In this document: one piece after another, positions 27,144 to 35,138 of the stretch | Layout: every line of letters begins with the position of its first letter | How positions within the stretch are numbered: position 1 is the stretch's first letter | Assembly: GCA_963820075.1 (NCBI GenBank) | Contig: CAWFYS010000012.1 | Coordinates: 248,001 to 312,000, forward strand | DNA: 64,000 bases | Reading direction: 5' to 3' | From: Kumtagia sp963820075 | Lineage (GTDB): Bacteria; Pseudomonadota; Alphaproteobacteria; Rhizobiales; Rhizobiaceae | The notes under the pieces: generated by a model | Database searches by the model: none | What the model was told of the DNA's origin: nothing | Seen by the model: the letters and a program-made list of their open reading frames with translations, nothing else | Position numbers and translations under genes: made by a program

Positions 27144-28085
27144 TCAGTCGCGCTTTGCCTCCACCGCGTCCCAGAACAGCGCGGCAATGTCGGCGCCGCC
27201 GAACCTCTTCACTTCGCGAATGCCGGTCGGCGAAGTCACGTTGATTTCCGTCATGTAGTCGCCGATCACGTCGATGCCGACGAGGATAAAGCCGCGCGCC
27301 CGCAGCGACGGGCCGATGCGCGCGCAGATTTCACGCTCGCGTTCGGTAAGCTCGGTCTTCTCGGCGCGGCCGCCGACATGCATGTTGGAGCGCGAATCAT
27401 GCTCGGCCGGAACGCGGTTGATGGCGCCGACCGCCTCGCCGTCGATCAGGATGATGCGCTTGTCGCCCTTGCGCACATCCTTCAAATAGCGCTGCACGAT
27501 GAAGGCCTCGCGGAACATCTGCGCGAACATTTCCAGCAGCGACGCAAGGTTGCGGTCGGCCTCGTGCAGGTGAAAGATGCCGGCGCCGCCATTGCCGTAG
27601 AGCGGCTTGACGATGATGTCGCCGTATTGGCGGCGAAAGGCGTCGACTTCCCGCGGATCCTTCGTAATCAGCGTCTCCGGCATCAGGTCGGGAAATTCCG
27701 TTACGAAGATCTTTTCCGGACTGTTCCTGACCCAGGCCGGATCGTTGACCACCAGCGTCCTGGGGTGAATGCGCTCGAGGATATGGGTGGTGGTGATGTA
27801 GTTCATGTCGAAGGGAGGGTCCTGCCGGAGCAGCACCACGTCCATTTCCGACAGGTCGGCGCGCACCGGCTCGCCGAGCGAAAAATGGCTGCCTTTCTCG
27901 TCGCGCACGCTCATCTGCTCGATGCGGGCGAAAACCTTGCCGCCGGCGAGCGTCAGCCGGTCGGGCGTATAGTGATACAGCGAATGCCCGCGTCGTTGCG
28001 CCTCCAGCGAAAGCGCGAAGCTTGTGTCCCCGGCGATGTTCACCGTCGATATGTGGTCCATCTGGATTGCGATCTTCAAGGGCAT
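27144..28085 (-). CDS. gshB: Glutathione synthetase
   Basis: GshB ligates glycine to gamma-glutamylcysteine using ATP, the second step of glutathione synthesis. The 313-residue protein has the family start KIAIQMDHISTVNIAGDTSF, LRQDPPFDMNYITTTHILE, the ATP-grasp segment IVKPLYGNGGAGIF and the C-terminal GIDVIGDYMTEINVTSPTGI that carries Mg-binding Glu and Asn. Length and motifs are standard. The ATG at 28085 is preceded by a repeat-rich 432-base intergenic region. comM follows after 121 bases. Confidence 0.97.
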   Translation of the reverse strand: MPLKIAIQMDHISTVNIAGDTSFALSLEAQRRGHSLYHYTPDRLTLAGGKVFARIEQMSVRDEKGSHFSLGEPVRADLSEMDVVLLRQDPPFDMNYITTTHILERIHPRTLVVNDPAWVRNSPEKIFVTEFPDLMPETLITKDPREVDAFRRQYGDIIVKPLYGNGGAGIFHLHEADRNLASLLEMFAQMFREAFIVQRYLKDVRKGDKRIILIDGEAVGAINRVPAEHDSRSNMHVGGRAEKTELTEREREICARIGPSLRARGFILVGIDVIGDYMTEINVTSPTGIREVKRFGGADIAALFWDAVEAKRD

Positions 28086-28121
28086 GTCCGGGCTCCGGTC
28101 GCGGCTGCTCCCGCCGATGTA

Positions 28122-28190
28122 TAAAGCATGTCTCCCGAAAGTGGGAACCGGTTTCGGGATAAAGACATGCGCAAAAACAAAGACCTAAGG
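28122..28190. repeat. Family B-related repeat, inverted variant
   Basis: AAAGCATGTCTCCCGAAAGT, then GGAACCGGTTTCGGGA and AAAGACATGCGCAAAAACAAAGA form a hairpin-containing unit that matches the reverse complement of the family B repeat with many substitutions. It lies just upstream of gshB in a 432-base gap that contains no gene. Confidence 0.55.
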
Positions 28191-28318
28191 CGCGCAAAGC
28201 GAATCTGAAAGATCGCGACGCGCGTTAGGCTCGCGACCGCGCTGCCAATCCCGCGCGCCGCCGTGGCCGGCTCGTTCGGCGGTGAGGGCGGCCAGGGCAA
28301 TCCGCAGGAACGGCCCGC

Positions 28319-28424
28319 CTAAGCAGACTTGCGTGGCTTCGCCCGCGCTTCGCCTGCTTAGCCTCTTGTTTTGTCGCAGGTTTGTGTCGGAAAACCGTGA
28401 GATACTTTTCCGGAACCTGCTTAG
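28319..28424 (-). repeat. Dispersed repeat, family A (inverted copy)
   Basis: About 106 bases beginning CTAAGCAGACTTGCGTGGCT and ending CCGGAACCTGCTTAG, the reverse complement of the units at 34997, 36514 and 47812. The terminal 7-base CTAAGCA/TGCTTAG form inverted ends. It lies between gshB and the SDR operon. Confidence 0.8.
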
Positions 28425-28517
28425 GTCCGGACGCGGATAGCTGAAAATTTCTGTCGCACCGGACAATGACGCGGTTTATTCATTTCACAATGCTTTTCCA
28501 GTCCGAAGAGGCTCCTC

Positions 28518-29285
28518 ATGCCGCAACCGGCCAGATTCGCCGACCTTGAAGGAGCGGCCGTCCTGATAACCGGCGGCGGCTCCGGCATAGGGGCCGCGCT
28601 TACGGAGGGCTTCGTCGCGCAGGGCGCGCGGGTCGCCTTCCTGGACATCGCCGAGGCCCCGAGCGAGCAGCTGCGCGACCGCATCGCAAAGGCACACGGC
28701 AGCGCGCCGATGTTCATCCGCTGCGACCTGCGCGACGTGGAGGCGCTGCGCGCCGCGATCGGGCAGGCCGAGGCGGCGCATGGAGCAGCGACCGTGCTGA
28801 TCAACAACGCCGCGCTTGATACCCGGCACGACATCGCCGACGTGACCGTCGATTTCTGGGAGAATAATCTGGCCGTCAATCTGCGACCGCATTTCTTCAC
28901 CGCCCAGGCGGTGGTGCCCGGCATGCGGGCGGCCGGGCGCGGCTCGATCATCAACTTCACTTCGACCTCCTTCATGATCAATCACCCGGACATGCCGGCC
29001 TACACGGCGGCCAAGGCCGGCATTATCGGACTGACCAAGGGACTGGCCGGCAAGCTCGGCCGGTGGGGCATTCGCGTCAATGCGATCGCGCCCGGCTGGG
29101 TCATCACCGAGCGGCAGCGCGAATTGTGGGTGACAGAAGAGGCGCTGGCCGCCCATGTGCAACGCCAGTGCATCCGAGAAGTGATGGTGCCCGAGGACAT
29201 TGTCGGCCCCTGCCTGTTCCTCGCCTCGGATGCCTCGCGCATGCTGACCGCCCAGACCATGATTGTCGACGGAGGTTTCCTTTGA
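28518..29285 (+). CDS. SDR family oxidoreductase, probable sugar 1-dehydrogenase
   Basis: A 255-residue classical short-chain dehydrogenase. The NAD(P) motif is TGGGSGIG (18-25), NNAA lies at 96-99, the catalytic Tyr and Lys are in YTAAK (Y162, K166), and the C-terminus is TMIVDGGFL. It starts an operon with dgoK and dgoA (the TGA overlaps the dgoK start), so oxidation of an aldose such as galactose to the lactone is the most economical function; this is inference from context. No TGGT-N3-ACCA site is seen upstream. Confidence 0.88.
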   Translation: MPQPARFADLEGAAVLITGGGSGIGAALTEGFVAQGARVAFLDIAEAPSEQLRDRIAKAHGSAPMFIRCDLRDVEALRAAIGQAEAAHGAATVLINNAALDTRHDIADVTVDFWENNLAVNLRPHFFTAQAVVPGMRAAGRGSIINFTSTSFMINHPDMPAYTAAKAGIIGLTKGLAGKLGRWGIRVNAIAPGWVITERQRELWVTEEALAAHVQRQCIREVMVPEDIVGPCLFLASDASRMLTAQTMIVDGGFL

Positions 29286-30229
29286 GCGCCGCAGGCAAGC
29301 CGGCGGTTGCCGTCGCGGACTGGGGCACGACGCGCCTGCGCGTCTGGCTGCTCGACGGCGCCGGGGCAGTCGTCGACGAGCGGCGCAGCGACGAGGGTCT
29401 CCTGTCGGCGCAGCCAAACCGCTTCGGCGAGATCCTCGAACGTCAACTCGCCGCCATGGGTGCGCCGGCTGCGCTGCCCGCCGTCATCTGCGGCATGGCG
29501 GGCTCCCGCCAGGGCTGGACCGAGGTGCCCTATGTCAACGTGCCGGCCGCTCCCGGCACGATTTTCGCAAGTGCGGCCCGCGTGCCGGGCGTGACGCGCG
29601 ATGTCCGCATCGTGCCCGGTCTGGCGCAGCGCGACGCGGCGCGGCCCGATGTCATGCGTGGCGAGGAAACCCAGCTCGCGGGCGCCATGGCGCGGCTCGC
29701 CGCGGGCCGGCATCTCGCCTGCATGCCGGGAACGCATTCGAAATGGGTCGAGATCGGTGACGGCACCGTCGCCGGCTTCCAGACCTTCATGACCGGCGAA
29801 CTGTTTTCCGTCCTGTCGGCGCAATCGATCCTTCGCCATTCGATCGGAGAAGAGACGCGGGTCGCCGCCGCGAGCCCGGTCTTCGCGGGCTGGTGCAGGG
29901 ACGCGCTGGACTCGCCAGCGCCAATTGAACTGAATCTCTTCCGAATCCGCGCCGCCACCCTGCTGCAGGACCTTAAGCCTGGCGACGCGGCCGCGGCACT
30001 GTCCGGCGTGCTGATCGGCGCGGAAATCGCCGCCGCCAGGGCGCGGTTCGCCGTGGAAGGCAACCCGGTCAGCCTGGTCGCATCCGGCGCGATGCACGAT
30101 CTTTATGCCGCCGCGCTGCGGCTTGCCGGCTTCGCCGTCATCAGCGTCGACGCCGACGAGGCCGTGCGCAAGGGGCTCGCCGAGGCCGCGCGCCATCTCG
30201 GCATTATCGGCAAGGACGAGGCCGCATGA
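29282..30229 (+). CDS. dgoK: 2-dehydro-3-deoxygalactonokinase
   Basis: DgoK phosphorylates 2-keto-3-deoxy-galactonate in the De Ley-Doudoroff galactose pathway. The sugar kinase motif VADWGTTRLRVWLLD opens the protein, with VICGMAGSRQGW, GEETQLAGA and CMPGTHSKWVEI following, all typical. The start is inferred as the TTG at 29282, which overlaps the SDR stop (TTGA) and has GGAGG 6 bases upstream; no ATG is available before the first conserved motif. The aldolase gene overlaps its stop (ATGA). 315 residues. Related acids such as 2-keto-3-deoxy-gluconate are possible substrates. Confidence 0.9.
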   Translation: MSAAGKPAVAVADWGTTRLRVWLLDGAGAVVDERRSDEGLLSAQPNRFGEILERQLAAMGAPAALPAVICGMAGSRQGWTEVPYVNVPAAPGTIFASAARVPGVTRDVRIVPGLAQRDAARPDVMRGEETQLAGAMARLAAGRHLACMPGTHSKWVEIGDGTVAGFQTFMTGELFSVLSAQSILRHSIGEETRVAAASPVFAGWCRDALDSPAPIELNLFRIRAATLLQDLKPGDAAAALSGVLIGAEIAAARARFAVEGNPVSLVASGAMHDLYAAALRLAGFAVISVDADEAVRKGLAEAARHLGIIGKDEAA

Positions 30230-30864
30230 GCATTCCCTTCCCGAATTTGCAGCGAAACCTTGTCGCCATCCTGCGCGGCCTGCATCCCGACGAGGCCGCG
30301 GAGGTGGGCGCGGCGGTGTATGCGGCGGGAATCGAGGCGATCGAGGTGCCGCTCAACTCGCCCGACCCGTTCCAGTCAATCGCGGCGCTGGTCCGCACCT
30401 TGCCCCAAAACGCGCTCATCGGCGCCGGAACCGTCTTGACGGCTGACGAGGTCGACCGACTGAACGACGCCGGCGGGCGGCTGCTGGTCAGCCCCAACAT
30501 AGACGCCGACGTGATGCACCGGGCGACCGGGCACGGCATGGTCACCATGCCCGGCGTGTTCACTCCGACCGAAGCGTTCGCGGCACTGCGGCTCGGCGCC
30601 TCGGCGCTGAAGGTCTTCCCGGCAAGCGCACTGGGCCCGGACGGCATCGCGGCCATCCGCGCCGTGCTGCCGTCCGACACGACGGTCGGCGTGGTCGGCG
30701 GTGTTTCGGAGAGCGACTTCCCCGCTTATGCCAAGGCAGGCGTGCGAACCTTCGGCCTCGGCTCCAGCCTCTTCAAGCCGGGCATGAGCGTCGAGGCGGT
30801 AGCCGGCCGCGCTGCAACGGCAGTCAGGGCGTGGGATCAGGTTTTCAAGAGGGACGCCAAGTGA
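30226..30864 (+). CDS. dgoA: 2-dehydro-3-deoxy-6-phosphogalactonate aldolase
   Basis: A class I aldolase that splits 2-keto-3-deoxy-6-phosphogalactonate into pyruvate and glyceraldehyde 3-phosphate. The 212-residue KDPG-aldolase-family barrel shows LVAILRGLHPDEA, the catalytic Glu in IEVPLNSP (E40), GAGTVLT and the Schiff-base Lys in ALKVFPAS (K129). Length is standard. Its ATG overlaps the dgoK stop, so kinase and aldolase are coupled. The next gene, an MBL-fold hydrolase, begins after 22 bases. Confidence 0.94.
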   Translation: MSIPFPNLQRNLVAILRGLHPDEAAEVGAAVYAAGIEAIEVPLNSPDPFQSIAALVRTLPQNALIGAGTVLTADEVDRLNDAGGRLLVSPNIDADVMHRATGHGMVTMPGVFTPTEAFAALRLGASALKVFPASALGPDGIAAIRAVLPSDTTVGVVGGVSESDFPAYAKAGVRTFGLGSSLFKPGMSVEAVAGRAATAVRAWDQVFKRDAK

Positions 30865-30886
30865 CGCCGGGTCCGGCGCGACCGGC

Positions 30887-31630
30887 ATGAACGCCCGCCG
30901 CTGGTCGGATCTCGTCGGCGACGAGACCGGTCTTATTGCCGAGGAAATCGCACCCGGTGTGACGCGCCTGTCGGAGAAGATCGTCTGCGAAGCGGAGCGG
31001 TCCTATTTCTATCTCGTGCGCGGCCGCGAGACGGACTGCCTGATCGATGGCGGCTGGGGATTCTGCACTTCGCTCGGCGCGTTGCGCGGCGAAGCGGAAA
31101 AGCCGCTCGCCGCCGTCGCCACGCACAGTCATTTCGACCATATCGGCCTGCTGCATCTCGCCGGCCGGCGTTATGCGCATCCCGCCGAGCTGCCGATCTA
31201 CGCCGACCCGGACCCGGTAGCGACGCAGGCCCTGCCCTACCTCGACGGCCGACCGGTGCTCGTCGGGGGCGACACAATAGATCCCGCATCCGTCCGGCAG
31301 ACGGCGTGTCCGATCGATGTGCCGCTGCGGGACGGCGGGGAAGCCGATCTCGGAAGCAATCGACTTGCGGCGCTCCATACGCCCGGCCACTCGCCGGGCT
31401 CGTTGTCGCTGCTCGACACCGAGACCGGCCTGCTGTTCTGCGCCGACACGGTTCACGACGGCCATATCTGGGACGACATTCCGGGCGCCGACCGCAAGGC
31501 CCTGCTGGTGTCGCATGAGCGACTTGCCGAAGTCGATTTCGCGCGAGCCTGCCCCGGCCATGGTGCCATCCTGACGCGCACCGCCTTTCTCGACCGGATT
31601 GCGCGCTATCGCCGGGAATCCGGCGCTTGA
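30887..31630 (+). CDS. MBL-fold metallo-hydrolase
   Basis: A 247-residue metallo-beta-lactamase-fold protein. The dinuclear metal site is complete: HSHFDH (80-85), LHTPGHSPGSLSL, CADTVHDG and CPGHG near the C-terminus. It directly follows dgoA, and the De Ley-Doudoroff operon here has no other recognisable lactonase, so hydrolysis of a sugar lactone made by the SDR is a reasonable inference; other thioester or ester hydrolase roles fit the fold equally. No strong ribosome binding site precedes the ATG. Confidence 0.85.
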   Translation: MNARRWSDLVGDETGLIAEEIAPGVTRLSEKIVCEAERSYFYLVRGRETDCLIDGGWGFCTSLGALRGEAEKPLAAVATHSHFDHIGLLHLAGRRYAHPAELPIYADPDPVATQALPYLDGRPVLVGGDTIDPASVRQTACPIDVPLRDGGEADLGSNRLAALHTPGHSPGSLSLLDTETGLLFCADTVHDGHIWDDIPGADRKALLVSHERLAEVDFARACPGHGAILTRTAFLDRIARYRRESGA

Positions 31631-31639
31631 GGGGAGCTA

Positions 31640-32695
31640 ATGCCGCTGCCGCAACTCATCCTGGTTTACGAGCCGGAGGACGCCTGCCGCGCACGGCTGG
31701 CGGCTGGGGGTTTCGCGCCCGACCGCGCGCTGGAAATCTCCTCCTACCTCGCGCAGAGCACCGATCTCGCGCTTGAGTTCGAGGCCATAGGACAAGCGTG
31801 CGGCAGCCGCGGCCTGCGTTTCACACCCGTCATGCTCGATGAGGCCCCGCAGGCTCTGTCGCAGGCCGATCCCGCCAGAACACTGGTGTGGACGCTGACC
31901 GACGGGATTGCTTACTTCCGCGGCGCCGCCGCCCCCGCGCTGGCGCGGCTTGCCGGCATCGCCACCATAGGTTCGGACGATTCGCTCTTCGCCCTTTGCC
32001 AGGACAAGTTTCGTTCCGGCGCGGTGCTCGCCGCGCTTGGCCTGCCGGCGCCGGCCGCCGGACTGGCGCGCAACGGCGAATGGCTGGCGCGCCCGCCGCC
32101 GTCCGAAAGCGGCTATTTCGTCAAGCCGAACCGGCTCGGCGCCAAGATCGGCATCTGGCCGGAGTCGCGCTGCCGCGAACTCGGATCGGCTCTGGAACTC
32201 AGCCGCCGGGTGTTCTCGGCCTATCGCGACGATGTGGTCGTTCAGCCATACGTCGCCGGCCGAAACGTTCGCGCCAGCTTTCTCGCCGTCGATCCCGGCG
32301 CTGGCGTCGAGTCCCTCGGCATATTTTTCGTCGAGTTGGACGGCGACTTCCAGACCATGGCCGACTCCATGGCGCTCTACGGCAACACCGGCATGGCGGC
32401 CAGAGCGGGTGGCGTCTACCGCGAGCCCGATCTCGTGCCGGTTGCGGCGACCCAGCCTGAGGCCGGCCGCCGCATCCGCGAGATTGCCGGCACGCTGATG
32501 GCGACGCTCGGGCTCAAGGATGTTTTCACCATGGACCTCCGCGTCGAGACAGACGACACAGTGCATCTCATCGAGTTCGAGGTCTGCCCCGGCCTGCCCT
32601 GTTTCGACTTCCGAGCCTATTGCGCAACCCAATGGCAATTTGCGCTGCCCGACGCGATCGCCGAGACAGCCGCCCGGAGGTTCTTCAACCGATAG
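31640..32695 (+). CDS. D-Ala-D-Ala ligase-like ATP-grasp protein of unknown function
   Basis: A 351-residue ATP-grasp enzyme resembling D-alanine--D-alanine ligases, which join two small molecules through an acyl phosphate. Seen: ALCQDKFRSGAVLAALGLPA (K123), YFVKPNRLGAKIGIW (K162), VQPYVAGRNVRASFL, MDLR (D299) and IEFEVCPGLPCFDF. The Asn of the usual E-x-N metal motif is a Glu here (E312, E314). GGGGAG precedes the ATG 10 bases after the MBL gene, so it is the last gene of the SDR-dgoK-dgoA operon. The N-terminal 100 residues are not typical of Ddl. Substrate unknown; a housekeeping Ddl is unlikely given context and divergence. Confidence 0.8.
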   Translation: MPLPQLILVYEPEDACRARLAAGGFAPDRALEISSYLAQSTDLALEFEAIGQACGSRGLRFTPVMLDEAPQALSQADPARTLVWTLTDGIAYFRGAAAPALARLAGIATIGSDDSLFALCQDKFRSGAVLAALGLPAPAAGLARNGEWLARPPPSESGYFVKPNRLGAKIGIWPESRCRELGSALELSRRVFSAYRDDVVVQPYVAGRNVRASFLAVDPGAGVESLGIFFVELDGDFQTMADSMALYGNTGMAARAGGVYREPDLVPVAATQPEAGRRIREIAGTLMATLGLKDVFTMDLRVETDDTVHLIEFEVCPGLPCFDFRAYCATQWQFALPDAIAETAARRFFNR

Positions 32696-32697
32696 AG

Positions 32698-32732
32698 ATG
32701 ATCCCGAAAAGTTGCAGACTTTTCGGGATCAT
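32698..32732. terminator. Perfect 15-bp hairpin after the ATP-grasp gene
   Basis: ATGATCCCGAAAAGT, loop TGCAG, ACTTTTCGGGATCAT. The stem is perfect and begins 3 bases after the stop codon, at the end of the operon. There is no adjacent T-run, so it may be a factor-assisted 3' end or a short palindromic repeat rather than a canonical terminator. Confidence 0.6.
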
Positions 32733-32835
32733 GGGTCATAGCAAAAAAGTTAGAGCGGGACTCCACCCAAATTCATCCTGCCCCAGGATGATTTGACGAC
32801 AGGCGCACCCGTCCCGGCGCGCGGCCGAAAAAGGA

Positions 32836-33192
32836 TCACGCGCGGACCATGCAGACCGAAGTGTGGCCGGCTCCGATAAAGCCCAGGTGACCGGCGGCGG
32901 CCTTGGAAAGATCGATGATGCGGCCGCGGATGAACGGGCCCCGATCGTTGATGCGCACGACCACGCTTTTGCCGTTGCGGCTGTTGGTGACCCGCACTTT
33001 GGTGCCGAAGGGCAGGCTGCGGTGGGCGGCGGTCATGGCCGACGGGTTCATCCGCTCGCCGGAGGCGGTTTTGGAGGTGAGGGCATACCAGGACGCCTTG
33101 CCGCATTGCGCCGAAGCGGGATTATTCGAGGCGGCGACCATTGTACTCACGGCGAAAATTATCGCGGCCGTTTTTCTGAAACCGATCTTCAT
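32836..33192 (-). CDS. rlpA: RlpA-like septal ring lytic transglycosylase, minimal form
   Basis: A 118-residue secreted double-psi beta-barrel protein. After a signal peptide (KTAAIIFAVSTMVAASNNPA, cut near ASA-Q) comes CGKASWYALTSKTASGERM, then HRSLPFGTKVRVTN, the conserved VVRINDRGPF and RIIDLSKAAA. RlpA acts on denuded glycan strands at the septum. It lacks the C-terminal SPOR domain of the longer RlpA proteins, so septal targeting is uncertain. It is convergent with the ATP-grasp operon. About 120 bases of tail sequence in other frames downstream carry nothing recognisable. Confidence 0.9.
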   Translation of the reverse strand: MKIGFRKTAAIIFAVSTMVAASNNPASAQCGKASWYALTSKTASGERMNPSAMTAAHRSLPFGTKVRVTNSRNGKSVVVRINDRGPFIRGRIIDLSKAAAGHLGFIGAGHTSVCMVRA

Positions 33193-33537
33193 CTCTAGGA
33201 AGCACTCCGTTTTGGTTAACGAAGCCCTTCAAATTAGGAAATGCGGCGCCGAATGCGGCAGGTTTCGGGCGATTCCTGGGCAAACGGTCACGTCTCGTGA
33301 AGGCGATGCAATATTTCGTTACGACGATTGAATGCGTTTCCGGAGGGATCTCGACGTTCAGGAGACGATTATCTCCACCGATTCGATAGAGGCGCGAATC
33401 GCCGCCAGGCGCATCTCAAGCTCATTGCGGGACCCGTCTCGCCTTCATCTTCAAGGATTTCGCGAGGGCTCGCATGAGATCGACGCTGGCCGTTCCGATC
33501 GGCGCCCTGGAATTCCGTCGCGCCTGCTGAGCCGCGC
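33193..33537. other. Intergenic region rlpA to beta-barrel gene
   Basis: The 345 bases hold no frame with a ribosome binding site and recognisable product. The section next to rlpA is AT-richer and should hold its promoter; the rest resembles non-coding or decayed sequence and I recognise nothing in it. Confidence 0.4.
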
Positions 33538-34359
33538 TCAGAACCGCATGACCGCCCCGAAGATCGGTCCTTGCTGAATGACATCATAGACGAACCCGTC
33601 GTTTTCGTAGTCGACGCCGAGCGCGCGATAGCCGGCGACGAGCGAAAGCCAGTCATTCCATTGATAGCCGACGCCGCCCATCACGTCCCAGGTGATGTCC
33701 GAACTTGCGCCAAAGCCGCCGATCATGCCCCATCCGGTGAGATACCAGGACGGGTTGATATCGTAGCGGGCTCTCGCGCCGACGATCGGATCGGCCCAGG
33801 TGTCTCCTTCACTGCCGCTGAGGCCGGCGACCCGCTGGCCCGCCGACAAGCTGACATCGATGTCATTATCGACGCTGAAGACGCGGACGCCGGCCATCAG
33901 GTCCACGGTTGCCGCTTCGTTCGACAGCACCCGGTACTGGCCCATGAAAGTGCCGGTGAAGCTGCTGGTTTCGACACTGGCGCCGAGACGCACTGGCACA
34001 CCCGCGATCGTCCTGGTGATGGAGGAATCTGCCTCCGTCTTGATGTAGATCACATCGCCCAACAGCCCCCAGGTACCGTTATGGAGTTCGCCGACGATCA
34101 TCCCGCCGAAGCGCAGATTGTCAAAAATGTCGCCGAAGCTCAGGTCGATATCGACCGGCTGCAGTCCGAAAAGGCCGACATCGCCTTCAATTCCGGCAGC
34201 CCAGAAGTAAGGCGCCACACTGAAAGTCCATCCACTAGCCGGCGCGGCTGGGGCCTCGGTCAGTGATTCGACCGCGACATCCGCCGCCAGGGTGGCCGGG
34301 ACCTGCAGCAAGGCCGCAGTTCCTGCCAGCGCCGCGATCAGGGTTCCGCGAATCTTCAT
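33538..34359 (-). CDS. Outer membrane beta-barrel protein
   Basis: A 273-residue outer membrane protein. A signal peptide (IAALAGTAALLQVPATLA, cut at ALA-AD) is followed by alternating amphipathic strands starting WTFSVAPYFWAAGIEGDVGLFG and ending with the aromatic C-terminal residue VMRF that the BAM machinery recognises. Segments such as VDLMAGVRVF, WYLTGWGMIGGFG and WLSLVAGYRALGVDY are typical strands. AAGGAG precedes the ATG. The function is unknown; it resembles rhizobial porin-like or hypothetical barrels. Three 16-base direct repeats lie 70-115 bases upstream and may control it. Confidence 0.88.
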   Translation of the reverse strand: MKIRGTLIAALAGTAALLQVPATLAADVAVESLTEAPAAPASGWTFSVAPYFWAAGIEGDVGLFGLQPVDIDLSFGDIFDNLRFGGMIVGELHNGTWGLLGDVIYIKTEADSSITRTIAGVPVRLGASVETSSFTGTFMGQYRVLSNEAATVDLMAGVRVFSVDNDIDVSLSAGQRVAGLSGSEGDTWADPIVGARARYDINPSWYLTGWGMIGGFGASSDITWDVMGGVGYQWNDWLSLVAGYRALGVDYENDGFVYDVIQQGPIFGAVMRF

Positions 34360-34427
34360 CGAAATGCTCCTTCCGTGCGCCTGCCGCGCCAGCCGACTGC
34401 GGCCGATGGGTCGCTGTCGAAAACGCC

Positions 34428-34475
34428 AATTATTCCAACGGCTAATTTTTCAAATGGCCAGTTTTTCAAATGGCC
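34428..34475. repeat. Three tandem 16-bp iterons upstream of barrel gene
   Basis: Read on the minus strand the units are GGCCATTTGAAAAACT, GGCCATTTGAAAAATT and the more diverged AGCCGTTGGAATAATT, exactly contiguous with 16-base period. They start 69 bases upstream of the barrel gene start codon. Phased direct repeats at that position suggest cooperative binding of a regulator on one face of DNA at about 1.5 helical turns per unit. Confidence 0.6.
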
Positions 34476-34996
34476 TGTGCAGGTGCGCGCCCGTGGTTGC
34501 CGCGATGCGCCTTTCGCGCACACTACTTTGTTCGACGCCAGCCGTGACCCTAACGGGCGCGCTGACGCGCTCCTGTCGCCTCCGCACCAGAACTGGATCC
34601 GTTCCATGCCGTGCATGTCGAACTCCCCTACGACACGGTAGCTTATACATAACAATGGTTAGCAAGAAACTGCTTGCCGGAAGAAATCCAGCGGCCCGAT
34701 AGGAGCGAGGCTGAACAAGCCGCTGCAACGCGAGGCACGGGATGATCATCAACGATGGCAACAAATATCGGTGTAAGAATTTCTTGGTGAGAACCTCCGC
34801 GCCCGCATAAGCTGATTGTTCGATCTTGCTGTGAAAAGGTCGGCCGACGCTCGTTCAACCTGAGCAAGATCGAAGAAAGTCTCCGGGCAGTATCGCATAG
34901 TTGACAGTCGAACTCGCCGTCATGGCGGAGCGGTTCGATCCCGCACCAGCCACGCGAGCTTCCTGATCCGCGAACTTGCTTCGCCTTGCACCGGAC
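34476..34996. other. Gene-poor stretch upstream of family A repeat
   Basis: The 520 bases carry only poor frames with no ribosome binding sites or recognisable product. A segment near 34931-34953 (GAGCGGTTCGATCCCGCACC) looks like a tRNA T-arm but no cloverleaf can be built around it. Codon bias and composition differ from the neighbouring genes, so a decayed gene is possible. Confidence 0.4.
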
Positions 34997-35102
34997 CCTA
35001 AGCAGGTTCCGGAAAAGTGTTCCACGGCTTTCCGACAGAAACCTGCGACAAAACAAGAGGCTAAGCAGGCGAAGCGGGGCGAAGCCACGCAAGTCTGCTT
35101 AG
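34997..35102 (+). repeat. Dispersed repeat, family A
   Basis: CTAAGCAGGTTCCGGAAAAG at the left, then GACAGAAACCTGCGACAAAA and AAGCCACGCAAGTCTGCTTAG at the right (10 and 11 bases of each shown in two parts here to the end). Nearly identical to 36514-36608 and 47812-47917, and inverted at 28319-28424. Confidence 0.8.
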
Positions 35103-35138
35103 CAACAAGCGCGGCACCCGCACGAAACCGTGGAGCCG

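Noticed and set aside
28086..28517. TGGT-N3-ACCA operator before the SDR operon
   Set aside because: Searched the gap by eye and found none, so the SDR-dgo operon is not included in the predicted GntR regulon.
34925..34960. tRNA-like GCGGTTCGATCCCGC segment, possible attachment site
   Set aside because: Only a T-arm resemblance; acceptor, D and anticodon arms cannot be built, and no repeat of it is found at another position that would mark an island border.
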